Positions 18,133 through 25,785 of a stretch of 55,586 nt of DNA are shown one piece after another. Position 1 is the stretch's first letter; every line of letters begins with the position of its first letter. This DNA is from an uncultured Lachnospiraceae bacterium (GTDB taxonomy: Bacteria > Bacillota > Clostridia > Lachnospirales > Lachnospiraceae), in assembly GCA_947571775.1 (NCBI GenBank), contig CANOZK010000014.1:1-55586 (forward strand), given 5' to 3'. Under the pieces are notes generated by a model. That model made no database searches and was not told the origin of the DNA. It saw only the letters and a list, made by a program, of their open reading frames with translations. The translations under genes were made by a program, and so were the position numbers.

Positions 18133-18720
18133 CTAAACCATGCCCTCCAGCAAAATAGCCCGGATGGGCGATCCGTCCAGCCCGCTCACTTTCAAAGGCT
18201 GGGCGGCAAGGAAGTAATTTCCACATTGTACTCCGCTCAAGCACAGAGATTCCAGAATAACCACCTGAGAACCAAGAAGTTCCAGATGTACTTCCTCTTG
18301 ACTCTCGGGAAGCCCTACCGTCATGCCCTCCACGCCCAGGCAGTACAATCCGCAGCGCACCGCCGCCCGCGCACACTCCCAGGAAATCACGCTTCCCTCG
18401 CCTTTGATCAGCAACCTCTTTGTCCCGTCCTGCAGAAATTCTTCTACTTGCCTGGGGGAAAGCTCTCCTTTTCCCTGCACCACCTTGCATGGGCCGACAC
18501 AGCGGTACAGATCCACTTCAGACACATCCAGACCATTTTTGTAATAATGCCTCGGGGCGTCCAAATGGGTTCCATTGTGGCTCCCAACAGTGAGCCTGGA
18601 TAATTGGTAAGAATCTGGATATGGCTTTTTCAAAGACAGCAGCGTTTCCACAGACGGCGTCGGATCGCCCGGATAAACCTGAGCAGAAAAAAGCTCCCTG
18701 GAAATATCGTATATTTTCAT
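18133..18720 (-). CDS. Cyclase family protein (kynurenine-formamidase-like fold)
   Basis: 195 residues. IYDISRELFSAQVYPGDPTP and the metal motif SHNGTHLDAPRHYY (HxGTHxDxPxH) define the cyclase/arylformamidase superfamily. The C-terminal ISWECARAAVRCGLYCLGVEGMTV matches the second half. Probably a metal-dependent amidohydrolase. Substrate unknown; no tryptophan catabolism genes are adjacent. First gene before topB. Confidence 0.82.
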   Translation of the reverse strand: MKIYDISRELFSAQVYPGDPTPSVETLLSLKKPYPDSYQLSRLTVGSHNGTHLDAPRHYYKNGLDVSEVDLYRCVGPCKVVQGKGELSPRQVEEFLQDGTKRLLIKGEGSVISWECARAAVRCGLYCLGVEGMTVGLPESQEEVHLELLGSQVVILESLCLSGVQCGNYFLAAQPLKVSGLDGSPIRAILLEGMV

Positions 18721-18769
18721 AATCCATCGCCTCCCTTCTCATTTATCATTTAACTTGAAATCTAGATCC

Positions 18770-18798
18770 ATCATACTATTAAGTATTATAAAATACAA
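18770..18798 (-). promoter_or_regulatory. Sigma-A-type promoter of the cyclase-topB unit
   Basis: TTGTAT (18798-18793), 17 bases, TATGAT (18775-18770), 50 bases upstream of the cyclase start. Confidence 0.5.
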
Positions 18799-18841
18799 GA
18801 GATTCTCTTTGAATTTCAGGAGCTAATAATCCCAGCAACGT

Positions 18842-18895
18842 AAAAAAAGAAAAGCACCTTCGGATCGATTTGCTTCTCTTCCATCCGAAAGCGCT
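18842..18895 (-). terminator. Intrinsic terminator of the sorbitol-dehydrogenase operon
   Basis: On the minus strand AGCGCTTTCGGAT (18895-18883) pairs along all 13 bases, with two G-U pairs, to ATCCGAAGGTGCT (18865-18853). A T-rich tract follows. Confidence 0.85.
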
Positions 18896-18903
18896 TTTTT
18901 CTT

Positions 18904-19953
18904 TTATTCTGAAATTTTAATCACTGCTTTTACGATATCTGCTTTATTGTTTACGCTGTAATCCATGGCTTTCTGTGCTTCGTCCAGTCCGAAGATATCG
19001 GTTACAATGCCTTTTAAATTTACTTTTCCTGCTGCAACTGCGTCAATGGCCATAGGATAGATGTGACGATAGCGGAAAACGGTTTTGAAAGTTAATTCCT
19101 TATCCAGTGCCAAACTCATTGGCAGGGTCATCTCGCCGGTTTTGCTGTATCCGACCAGAACGATATTTGAGCCTTTTTTGGTCATATGGATGGTCTGCAC
19201 GGTTGTAGCCTGTGTTCCCGCGGTTTCAACGGCTAAGTCGCAGCCTTTCCCATCAGTCAGCTTGTTGACCTCTTCCACGGCGTCCGTTTCACTTGCGTTG
19301 ATCACGCCGTCGGCTCCCAGCTCCAGTGCTTTCTGGAGACGTTTTTCCATAATATCCACAACGTATACTCTTGATACGCCCATCGCTTTTAAAGCCATCA
19401 TCGATACCAGTCCGATGCAGCCGGCCCCCATAACCACTGCTGTCTGTCCGGCTTTTGCATCACCCTGTATAGCCGCATGAAAGCCAACCGCCAGCGGTTC
19501 AATCAAGGCTCCTTCCAGTGTGCTGACATTCTCTGGAAGCTTGAAGCACAGGCCGGCTTCGTGGGCCACATATTCCTGGAATACGCCGTCTACTGGAGGC
19601 GTTGCAAAGAAAACCACATCGGGGCAGAGGTTGTAACGTCCAGTTTTGCAGAATTCACAATGCCCACAGGTTTTTCCTGGCTCCAATGCCACACGATCTC
19701 CCACTTTTAAATGGGTGACATTTTTTCCTACCTCCACAACGGTTCCGCCGGGTTCATGCCCCAGAACAAAAGGAGGTTTTACCACATAATCTCCGATGGC
19801 TCCGCTTTCATAATAATGCAGATCGCTTCCGCAGATTCCCACGTATTCCAGCTTGACCAATACCTCATCATCCTTGGGCGTTGGAATCTCTCTTTCCTCG
19901 AAACCCATCTTTCCGATTCCCAACATAACTGCTGTTTTCATTTTTCCTTTCAT
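18904..19953 (-). CDS. Zinc-dependent polyol (sorbitol/xylitol-type) dehydrogenase
   Basis: 349 residues of the medium-chain dehydrogenase family. It shows catalytic zinc motif [25 protein letters not shown], structural zinc cluster [15 protein letters not shown], and nucleotide-binding [13 protein letters not shown] with an acidic residue (VVDI) favouring NAD. The pattern is that of L-iditol/sorbitol 2-dehydrogenase and xylitol dehydrogenase. It follows an SDR pseudogene in an operon behind the promoter at 20395-20423, next to a ROK regulator, suggesting use of a polyol or ketose. Start at 19953 follows AGGAGGG (spacing 7). Confidence 0.85.
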   Translation of the reverse strand: MKGKMKTAVMLGIGKMGFEEREIPTPKDDEVLVKLEYVGICGSDLHYYESGAIGDYVVKPPFVLGHEPGGTVVEVGKNVTHLKVGDRVALEPGKTCGHCEFCKTGRYNLCPDVVFFATPPVDGVFQEYVAHEAGLCFKLPENVSTLEGALIEPLAVGFHAAIQGDAKAGQTAVVMGAGCIGLVSMMALKAMGVSRVYVVDIMEKRLQKALELGADGVINASETDAVEEVNKLTDGKGCDLAVETAGTQATTVQTIHMTKKGSNIVLVGYSKTGEMTLPMSLALDKELTFKTVFRYRHIYPMAIDAVAAGKVNLKGIVTDIFGLDEAQKAMDYSVNNKADIVKAVIKISE

Positions 19954-19971
19954 GCTTTTTCCCTCCTATAT

Positions 19972-20367
19972 CTATATGCAGGTATATCCCCCGTCTATAA
20001 TAATATCGCTTCCTGTCGTATATCCCGCCGCCAGCGATTTCGTCAGATGAATCACGCCTGCCTTTGAGGCATTGTAGGAAGCCTGCCACTGTGGAATATT
20101 TACGATAGTGCCGGACATAGACGCCATGTTTACAATAGAGCCTTTGATCCCTTTTTCAATCATTGTCCTGCCGACTGCTCTTGCCATGATGTATTCCCCA
20201 GTGAGGTTGATGTCGATGACACTTTTCCACTCCTCAACGGTAGCATCCAGCGTACTTTTGTGAATACAGATACCTGCGTTGTTAAAGAGAATATCGATTT
20301 TTCCAGAACGTTTGATGATCTCACGGACAGCGGCATCCACCTCATCTCCCTTTTTATTTAAAGGAAC
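19972..20367 (-). pseudogene. Short-chain dehydrogenase/reductase remnant with two deletions
   Basis: The surviving text KIDILFNNAGICIHKSTLD, SYNASKAGVIHLTKSLA and TGSDIIIDGGYTCI is plainly SDR. The N-terminal Rossmann segment (TGxxxGIG, about 80-85 residues) is missing: the frame opens after a stop at 20368-20370 with no ATG. A second, in-frame gap of about 65 residues joins HLTKSLA directly to GYTTGSDI, removing the segment that normally follows the catalytic helix. Ser/Tyr-Lys (SYNASK) survive but cofactor binding cannot. It occupies the first position of the polyol operon and is presumably inactive. Confidence 0.8.
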
Positions 20368-20394
20368 TTAATTAAAGTATTTTATTATGTATTT

Positions 20395-20423
20395 AATATA
20401 CTATCTTCCGAGGATTTTGTCAA
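20395..20423 (-). promoter_or_regulatory. Sigma-A promoter of the SDR-remnant/dehydrogenase operon
   Basis: TTGACA (20423-20418), 17 bases, TATATT (20400-20395). A near-palindrome ACTTAATTAAAGT (20367-20379) just downstream could be a regulator site; the ROK protein is the obvious candidate, but this is inference. Confidence 0.7.
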
Positions 20424-20461
20424 TATGTTTTTATTGATTTTTGCAATAGATTTCAAAAAAA

Positions 20462-20484
20462 AGAGACCCCCTTTTGGAATCTCT
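20462..20484 (-). terminator. Intrinsic terminator of the ROK regulator gene
   Basis: On the minus strand AGAGATTCC (20484-20476) pairs with GGGGTCTCT (20470-20462) using two G-U pairs and a short loop. Eight T follow. Confidence 0.8.
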
Positions 20485-20518
20485 AAAGTGATTGACTGAA
20501 AATGAATGTGCTGGCACA

Positions 20519-21646
20519 CTAAATCTGTGCAACATAAAGTTCGATCACGCTCAGTGCCGCCCCCAACGCGGCCGCCTCAAATTTAAACACACATGGTTTT
20601 ACAAAAGCTCCCCCTTTTTCAAAAATGTTTCTTTCCGCGACTTTCTGGCGCACATCCTGCATATGTTTGTCAATACAGCCGCCCACATATCCTCCAATCA
20701 CAATGTCGCAGTCCAATACCATGCGGATATTGTCGAGCGCTATGGACAGGTAGGAAGTGTAGGTATCCCAGGCTTCTGTAAATTCTGCTTCCCCCTCTTC
20801 GAGTCTTTGAAAAAAACGCTCCAGGCTTCCGCCCGCCATCTCGGACAGGCGCGCCGACGAACAGTAGACATCCAGGCACCCGTTTTTGCCGCAGTAGCAG
20901 GGCGCGCCGTTTGGCATGATGGTCATATGTCCGACTTCCCCGCATCGGTATTCCTTTCCCTGAACCAGCTCCGATTCGTCATAAATACCTCCGCCCACGG
21001 TACTGCTGAGTGAAAGATAGAAGAAACGTTCTATGGATTTCTGATAAATCCCTTCTGCGTATGCGCCGGCATTTGCATCGTTGAGGAAGTAACAAGGATA
21101 GGAAAAAAAGCCGCTGATATAGGCAAAGGGAACCGCCTCAAGCTTTAGAACATGGGAATAGGAAATCTCTTCTCTCTTTAGGTTTACAATTCCGGGAATG
21201 GAGACTCCGACGCCAAGGATCCGCTGCCGCTCGGCCTTGTTTTCCCTTAGGAAGTCTTCCAAAAGTGCATTTAATTTCAGATAATACTCCTCGCTATGCT
21301 CAAACGGCAGAAACATCCGGTCGCACTTTAAAAGCGTTCCTTTCAAATCTGCCAGTACCAGGCTGATATGGTTTCTTGTAATATCCAATCCGACAGCCAG
21401 CTTAAAATCAGAGACGGCAGATAATGCCGCGGCTCTTTTTCCGCCTGTGGATTTCAACTTCCCGGCATCCCGAACCAGCCCTTTTTCGATCAGTTCCTTT
21501 GTATTCTGTGTCACCGTCGGCAAACTGATTTTCAAGTCATAGGAGATATCTGGATTGGAGGTTACGTCGGATTCGCGTATATAGCGATAGACCCTGTTTC
21601 GGTTGTTTTTTTTGATTTCCATATTGGTTGATTTTTTGTCTGCCAT
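20519..21646 (-). CDS. ROK-family transcriptional regulator
   Basis: 375 residues. The N-terminal winged helix (about residues 10-75) has NPDISYDLKISLPTVTQNTKELIEKGLV and GGKRAAAL, typical of NagC/XylR-type ROK repressors. The sugar-kinase-like domain follows with VGLDITRNHISLVLADL, GVGVSIPGIV and the ROK zinc cluster GHMTIMPNGAPCYCGKNGC. It probably senses a sugar or sugar phosphate and controls the adjacent dehydrogenase operon. Own promoter at 21682-21710, own terminator at 20462-20484. Confidence 0.88.
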   Translation of the reverse strand: MADKKSTNMEIKKNNRNRVYRYIRESDVTSNPDISYDLKISLPTVTQNTKELIEKGLVRDAGKLKSTGGKRAAALSAVSDFKLAVGLDITRNHISLVLADLKGTLLKCDRMFLPFEHSEEYYLKLNALLEDFLRENKAERQRILGVGVSIPGIVNLKREEISYSHVLKLEAVPFAYISGFFSYPCYFLNDANAGAYAEGIYQKSIERFFYLSLSSTVGGGIYDESELVQGKEYRCGEVGHMTIMPNGAPCYCGKNGCLDVYCSSARLSEMAGGSLERFFQRLEEGEAEFTEAWDTYTSYLSIALDNIRMVLDCDIVIGGYVGGCIDKHMQDVRQKVAERNIFEKGGAFVKPCVFKFEAAALGAALSVIELYVAQI

Positions 21647-21681
21647 GGATTTTACCTATACTTTCTTAAAGTCTTTTCTTT

Positions 21682-21710
21682 AGTTTAACATATTTTTCCT
21701 AGAATGTCAC
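21682..21710 (-). promoter_or_regulatory. Promoter of the ROK regulator gene
   Basis: GTGACA (21710-21705), 17 bases, TAAACT (21687-21682), preceded by TGT (extended -10). Confidence 0.5.
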
Positions 21711-21820
21711 TTCCGATATTTCTTTCATAAAAAATAAGATTTTTTGCAAGGATTTGTGTTCCTGGATCGTGTTATCTATGTAGTGAGAAAAACAACAAAG
21801 ATGTGAGGAGGGTTTTCCAA

Positions 21821-22081
21821 ATGAAAGTCTCAAAAAATTTGAAAAAAACGGCAGCAACATTGATGGCGGCAGTCATGCTGTCGGGCAGTTTAACGGCACC
21901 GGTCATGGCACATGGTCATGGGGGCGGCCATCACAGCAGCCATCATAGCAGTCAATATACAGGTGTTTATTGCGTTTATCATGATGCAACACACCAGAGC
22001 AAAAGCAGCTGCAAAAGATATTGCCAGAAGCATCAAACAATCCATAGAAATGGCAAGCGGCACGCAGTAAGACATCATTAA
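21821..22081 (+). CDS. Secreted histidine-rich small protein
   Basis: 86 residues from MKVSKNLKKTAATL at 21821 (GAGGAGG about 9 bases upstream). A signal peptide with cleavage after APVMA leaves a mature peptide opening HGHGGGHHSSHHSS, with about a quarter His overall, four Cys-containing positions (YCVYHD, SSCKRYCQKH) and a terminal RHH. Such composition suggests binding of Zn, Ni or Cu at the cell surface. It is convergent with an anti-sigma gene whose own C-terminus ends in a His cluster, so the three genes may form one regulatory unit. No named family recognised. Confidence 0.7.
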   Translation: MKVSKNLKKTAATLMAAVMLSGSLTAPVMAHGHGGGHHSSHHSSQYTGVYCVYHDATHQSKSSCKRYCQKHQTIHRNGKRHAVRHH

Positions 22082-22115
22082 GAATCCTAGGTATGGGCAG
22101 AGACTTTTATAAAAG

Positions 22116-22149
22116 CAGGGGCAGGTAAAGGACACCTGTCCCTGTTTTT
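22116..22149 (+). terminator. Intrinsic terminator after the His-rich protein gene
   Basis: CAGGG-G-CAGGT (22116-22126) pairs with ACCTG-T-CCCTG (22134-22144), followed by TTTTTC. Confidence 0.85.
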
Positions 22150-22175
22150 CTTGCCGCTCCCAAAAGACGGAGGGT

Positions 22176-23024
22176 TCAATGATGCCCTCCGTGATGGTGC
22201 TGCTCCCCTTGATCGTGAGTGGAAATGTTGTTTGGATCATCCACAATGTTTTCTTCTGGAACTTGAGGTTCTTCCTCCTGGGGCTGTTCTTCCTGAAACA
22301 GTTCTTCTTGAGGCAGTTCTTCTTCAAGAAATTCCTCTTCCTGGGGGAGATTTTCTTCCTGCTGAAGTTCCTGGATCAGCGCATATATCTCAGATATGCT
22401 CATATCTGTGCATTGTTCAATCGTTATCGCATCGTCATATTGCAGCAGCAATAGATAGGCATTATATTTTCCAATGGAAAGCCCGCTGTCGTGGGCCAGA
22501 GCAGCGGTTTCCATATCTGTGGAAACGCTGTGGCAGTTATGACCCGTTTCTCTTGACGCATCCGTTATCCCGGTCTCTAAGGTGGTTTCCCGGTCTTTGT
22601 CTGAAGCCACCGTAAAGAGAAGTTCTGGATCAACCGTTAGATATGTGCCCATGGTGCTGCTTTCCATGATCATTTTTATCGCATCGGTATATTTTTTCCC
22701 TCTCAGCCGCAGGCCGTCTAAGATCTCAGCGCCTTCATCATTATAAGAAAAAGTAGATACAACTCTGTCAAGCCTGTTCAGAGCGAGTTCCATGGAAGGA
22801 TTTACATCAATACCCACATAGGAGACAGGCGTCTGGATCCATGCATATGCCTGCATCCCTGCTACAAAAGAAAGCGCCATACAGGCCAGGGTAAGTATCA
22901 TCCTTGTTTTCTTACGGGCTTTTTTACTGCGTTTCGCGGTCAGGGCTTGTTTGGTGGATTCTATCAACTTGGAGTCTGCCTGAATGTTGTCAAATGCCTG
23001 CTGTATCTTATTATCCAATCCCAT
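22176..23024 (-). CDS. RsgI-like transmembrane anti-sigma factor with acidic and His-rich tail
   Basis: About 282 residues; ATG at 23024 or GTG at 23027, both overlapping the sigma gene. A short N-terminal cytoplasmic region is followed by one membrane helix (about residues 44-63) and an extracytoplasmic domain opening VSYVGIDVNPSMELALNRLDR, the signature of the RsgI family middle domain. After about residue 215 comes a Glu/Gln/Pro-rich repeat tract (EEELPQEELFQEEQPQ) and a terminus HDQGEQHHHGGHH. RsgI proteins hold a sigma factor until an outside cue is felt. Here a charged, metal-binding-looking tail replaces the carbohydrate-binding modules of cellulosome RsgI proteins. Confidence 0.72.
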   Translation of the reverse strand: MGLDNKIQQAFDNIQADSKLIESTKQALTAKRSKKARKKTRMILTLACMALSFVAGMQAYAWIQTPVSYVGIDVNPSMELALNRLDRVVSTFSYNDEGAEILDGLRLRGKKYTDAIKMIMESSTMGTYLTVDPELLFTVASDKDRETTLETGITDASRETGHNCHSVSTDMETAALAHDSGLSIGKYNAYLLLLQYDDAITIEQCTDMSISEIYALIQELQQEENLPQEEEFLEEELPQEELFQEEQPQEEEPQVPEENIVDDPNNISTHDQGEQHHHGGHH

Positions 23025-23493
23025 CACTTTCCAGCCTTTCTTTTAAGAGTGCCCGTCCTCTGGAGAGGAGGGAATATACAGAGTTTTCTTTTTTGCCAAG
23101 GAGATTTCCTATCTCAGAAGCGGTATAGCCCTCATAATAATGCAGATAGATAGCATCTTTGTATTTATTGGGCAGGGACAACACAGCTTCCAGAACATCC
23201 CTGTGGTCTTCTGGAATTGCCGCTGCTATCTCGTTCAGTTGTTCCAAGGGGACGGTATTGCGCCGGAAAAAACTTTTCAACTGATCTTTGCAGGCATTGA
23301 TGGCTACGCGGATCAGCCACGCCTTCTCGTGTTCCTCATCGAAAAAAGGCTCATCGTGCAGCATATACCGCAAAAAGACATTCTGGAACACGTCTTCTGT
23401 GTCCGCCTGGTTTTTTAAATGATAAAAGCAGATACGTTTTATCATATCAGCGTATTTTTCGACGGCATTGTTTACCTGCTGTTCGCTCTGCAT
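23011..23493 (-). CDS. ECF-type RNA polymerase sigma factor
   Basis: 160 residues. Region 2 has ICFYHLKNQADTEDVFQNVFLRYM. Region 4 has EAVLSLPNKYKDAIYLHYYEGYTASEIGNLLGKKENSVYSLLSRGRALLKERL. The stop overlaps the start of the RsgI-like gene, the classical sigma/anti-sigma arrangement. A housekeeping promoter at 23528-23556 gives basal expression. The regulon is not known; the convergent His-rich gene is a candidate target. Confidence 0.9.
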   Translation of the reverse strand: MQSEQQVNNAVEKYADMIKRICFYHLKNQADTEDVFQNVFLRYMLHDEPFFDEEHEKAWLIRVAINACKDQLKSFFRRNTVPLEQLNEIAAAIPEDHRDVLEAVLSLPNKYKDAIYLHYYEGYTASEIGNLLGKKENSVYSLLSRGRALLKERLESDGIG

Positions 23494-23527
23494 CTGCCCG
23501 CGGCCTCCTGTGATTGTTGATAACTAT

Positions 23528-23556
23528 ATTTTACCATAGCGGATGTTTTCTGTAAA
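23528..23556 (-). promoter_or_regulatory. Sigma-A promoter of the ECF sigma operon
   Basis: TTTACA (23556-23551), 17 bases, TAAAAT (23533-23528), 35 bases upstream of the sigma start. Confidence 0.65.
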
Positions 23557-23786
23557 TAACGTGAGTTCGGCGGAGAATTTTAAAGCAAGACTTATTGTTT
23601 TCTCTATCTTTCCTATATTTTTCTACGAGACACGGAAATCAATTTTCTAAATCAGAATGGATTTCCGTAGCGCCCACGCAAAAAAGTACATGATTGCCCA
23701 TGAGTCTGCAAAAAAAATGTATTATTGACAAAATTGATTTCTGTGACTTTTCTATGGGAAATGTAGAATTGTGTTGAAGTACATGG

Positions 23787-23792
23787 TATAAT
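23787..23792 (+). promoter_or_regulatory. Extended -10 promoter before the small hydrophobic peptide
   Basis: TGGTATAAT (TATAAT at 23787-23792) stands 32 bases upstream of the ATG at 23824. No good -35 is seen, which an extended -10 does not require. Confidence 0.5.
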
Positions 23793-23823
23793 GTAGACGT
23801 TGTCTCCTCTATACTGGTATCAT

Positions 23824-23916
23824 ATGGACCATATATGGTCACTTATCGTCACTATTGTGGGTGGTGTAATTTCTCATTATATCATCAAGCGGCTGGATAG
23901 TGATGACGAGAAATAA
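23824..23916 (+). CDS. 30-residue hydrophobic peptide, type I toxin-like
   Basis: The ORF encodes MDHIWSLIVTIVGG, then VISHYIIKRLDSDDEK: one membrane helix, then a basic turn and a short charged tail. This is the layout of Fst-like and clostridial type I toxin peptides (short helix, K/R, polar tail). A strong extended -10 lies just upstream and a 12-bp perfect terminator hairpin 38 bases downstream, so it is a compact transcription unit of about 190 bases. No strong ribosome site is seen, common for tightly controlled toxins. The start overlaps a 14-bp palindrome, GACCATATATGGTC. An antisense antitoxin RNA is expected for this class but not demonstrated. Too short for ordinary gene callers. 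Confidence 0.5.
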   Translation: MDHIWSLIVTIVGGVISHYIIKRLDSDDEK

Positions 23917-23954
23917 GAACCAGCCCTGGAAGACTTCGCCGTATAAAGAAGAAG

Positions 23955-23985
23955 AATCCCCCAGAGTCAACACCTCTGGGGGATT
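23955..23985. terminator. Strong bidirectional terminator
   Basis: AATCCCCCAGAG (23955-23966) and CTCTGGGGGATT (23974-23985) form a perfect 12-bp stem. The minus-strand continuation TCTTCTTCTTT is pyrimidine-rich, so it can end both the small peptide transcript and the sipW transcript. Confidence 0.8.
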
Positions 23986-24062
23986 CGTTTCGTTGCCATG
24001 TGTACATTAACATGGACTATATATGTTCTCTAATTATTGTTATACCATATATGTTTTTTATT

Positions 24063-24593
24063 TCAAGAGTTTTTTTGAGCATTTCTTCGCTCCAGCACAG
24101 AGCCCAGCGCCTGCAAAACCACCGCCAGCAAAATCAGACTGCCCGCTGTGATCTTGCCCGGCGTGCTGGTAAATACCTGCGCCGCGCCGCCCACCATAGG
24201 GATGGACAGCCGCACTTTACCGATAAAATCTTCATAAGGGATCGGGTTCTTGTCCTCCGCCGCGTTGGCATCGCCCTTTGTGATAAATTCACCCATCAGC
24301 ACCCGGTTTTCCACCACCCGATGGGTAATGATTGCCGCGGAGTCCCGTCCTCCATAGAAGGCGATGATATCCTTCTCTTTCATGTCCTCCGGCTGGGTTT
24401 TTTCAATATAGATCAGGCTTCCTATGGGGATGGCAGGCTCCATGCTCCCGCTGACCACGGTGTAAATGTGATAGCCAAATACACGAGGGACGGTCAGCGG
24501 CAGACAGGCCGCCACCATAACCACTAATAAAACAGTGCCCAGTATGCTGCATACAGCAGCCGCTGGGCTTTTTTTCTTCTTTTCTCTGCTCAA
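24063..24593 (-). CDS. sipW: SipW-type signal peptidase I (ER/archaeal type)
   Basis: 176 residues with two terminal membrane helices. YTVVSGSMEPAIPIGSLIYI carries the nucleophilic Ser, and AIITHRVVEN carries His in place of the Lys of ordinary bacterial signal peptidases. FITKGDANAAEDKNPIP is the third box. SipW enzymes process the special signal peptides of TasA/CalY fibre proteins, and two such substrates are encoded in this locus (27393-27911, 26610-27377). The only in-frame start is TTG at 24593 with no clear ribosome site. An ATG at 24606 in the next frame joins this frame if one base changes in the nearby run of seven A, so a frameshift is possible. Confidence 0.85.
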   Translation of the reverse strand: MSREKKKKSPAAAVCSILGTVLLVVMVAACLPLTVPRVFGYHIYTVVSGSMEPAIPIGSLIYIEKTQPEDMKEKDIIAFYGGRDSAAIITHRVVENRVLMGEFITKGDANAAEDKNPIPYEDFIGKVRLSIPMVGGAAQVFTSTPGKITAGSLILLAVVLQALGSVLERRNAQKNS

Positions 24594-24639
24594 TGAAACG
24601 TACCATGAGCGCTTTTATCCGACTAGCGTGCTCTAGCTG

Positions 24640-24673
24640 AAAAAGGGCTGCCGTTCCATACGACAGCCTTTTT
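24640..24673. terminator. Bidirectional hairpin between the MucBP-like gene and sipW
   Basis: AAAAAGGGCTGCCGT and ACGACAGCCTTTTT pair with one mismatch around a short loop. Reading toward sipW it ends in CCCTTTTTC, so sipW may depend on readthrough or its own promoter. Confidence 0.65.
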
Positions 24674-24717
24674 GCAACAGTTCAGATACCCTCACCGTTA
24701 CTCTTTTTCATCTCGGA

Positions 24718-25785
24718 TTAAACAGCGTTCCCTTTCTTACCTTTGCGTTTTTTCAAAAATACCAGCAGTACGCCGAGAGCTGCCGCAGCCGCTACTGCAA
24801 TCCCGATACATGCTGCCAAGGGCAGGCCTTTTTTTACCACTTTATCTAACTGAATGTCACTGGTCGGAACCTCTTCCTCATCCAGATCTTTCAGATCCTG
24901 ATCGGCCAAAGGTACGTCTTCCTCTCCGATTTGCGTCAGAGGAGCCTCTTCCTCTCCTCCTTCCGCCTCCGCTTCTTCTGGGGGAGCTGCTTCCTCGCCG
25001 GCGTCCGCCTCTTCGTTGCCTGCTTCTTCGCCGGCGTCTACATCTTCACCACCGATTTCTGTGGTTGTGGTGGTTGTCGTCACGGTTCCCGGCAGCACTT
25101 CTGTAACCGTTGTGGTCGTCGTTTCCGGCGTTCCCACCTGACGTGTAACTACACCGCCCTCGCTGACCGGTGCATAGACGAACGTAAACACATTTTCCGC
25201 CTCATTGGTTACCAGAGTCTTGGTCAAAGCCAGATTTTCCGGCTCATAGCCTTCAATATATCGATAGGCGACCACCGGCTTGTCGCCGACATTGCCGTAA
25301 TAGGTATTGCTGGGGAGCAGTTCATTTCCGGCTGCATCCTGGTAATTGACCGTATAAGCAACCATATCCCCCTGTACGCCGTAAGCAACCACATAGTCGG
25401 CGTCCCGGTCTACCTGGAAAATCGATGTGGCCACGGTATTGTTATCCCGGCCGCTCTTACGAATCCCTTTTACATAATAACGGCTGTTTTCGTGAAGTTC
25501 CAGCGCATCCGTCTGCAAATCTACGGTCACAATATCATCTTTTGCCAAATTGGAAACGGTCACAATACCGGCTTGCGAATTCACTTCGCTCTGTCTGGTG
25601 TTTCCGCTCCTGGTATGATCCACGAACAACTGAATGTTTTCGGTAAACGCTCCCTGGTTGCCTGCATAGATCGTCACCGTATAAGTGTATCCGCCCGCAT
25701 CCGCCGCAAATGCATTTACCGACAAAAGGCTGCAGGACAGGCAGACCGCAGTCAGAACTGACAGCATTTTCTTAATTATCTTCAT
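24718..25785 (-). CDS. Membrane-anchored surface protein with MucBP-like domain
   Basis: 355 residues: signal peptide cleaved near NAFAA, an N-terminal beta-rich domain (YTVTIYAGNQGAFTENIQLF), a MucBP-like module at about residues 143-208 (VAYTVNYQDAAGNELLPS, YYGNVGDKPVVAYRYIEGYE), a Thr-rich stretch, a Glu/Ala-rich stalk (about residues 245-300), and a C-terminal membrane helix followed by KKRKGKKG. No LPXTG is present, so it is held by its helix. MucBP modules are found in mucus-binding surface proteins. The start overlaps the preceding gene by 4 bases, placing it in the fibre operon. Ribosome site GGAGGGGG. Confidence 0.75.
   Translation of the reverse strand: MKIIKKMLSVLTAVCLSCSLLSVNAFAADAGGYTYTVTIYAGNQGAFTENIQLFVDHTRSGNTRQSEVNSQAGIVTVSNLAKDDIVTVDLQTDALELHENSRYYVKGIRKSGRDNNTVATSIFQVDRDADYVVAYGVQGDMVAYTVNYQDAAGNELLPSNTYYGNVGDKPVVAYRYIEGYEPENLALTKTLVTNEAENVFTFVYAPVSEGGVVTRQVGTPETTTTTVTEVLPGTVTTTTTTTEIGGEDVDAGEEAGNEEADAGEEAAPPEEAEAEGGEEEAPLTQIGEEDVPLADQDLKDLDEEEVPTSDIQLDKVVKKGLPLAACIGIAVAAAAALGVLLVFLKKRKGKKGNAV

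Noticed and set aside
23639..23842. 67-codon minus-strand ORF before the small hydrophobic peptide
   Set aside because: No ribosome site, low-complexity composition, and it overlaps the promoter of the better-supported small peptide.
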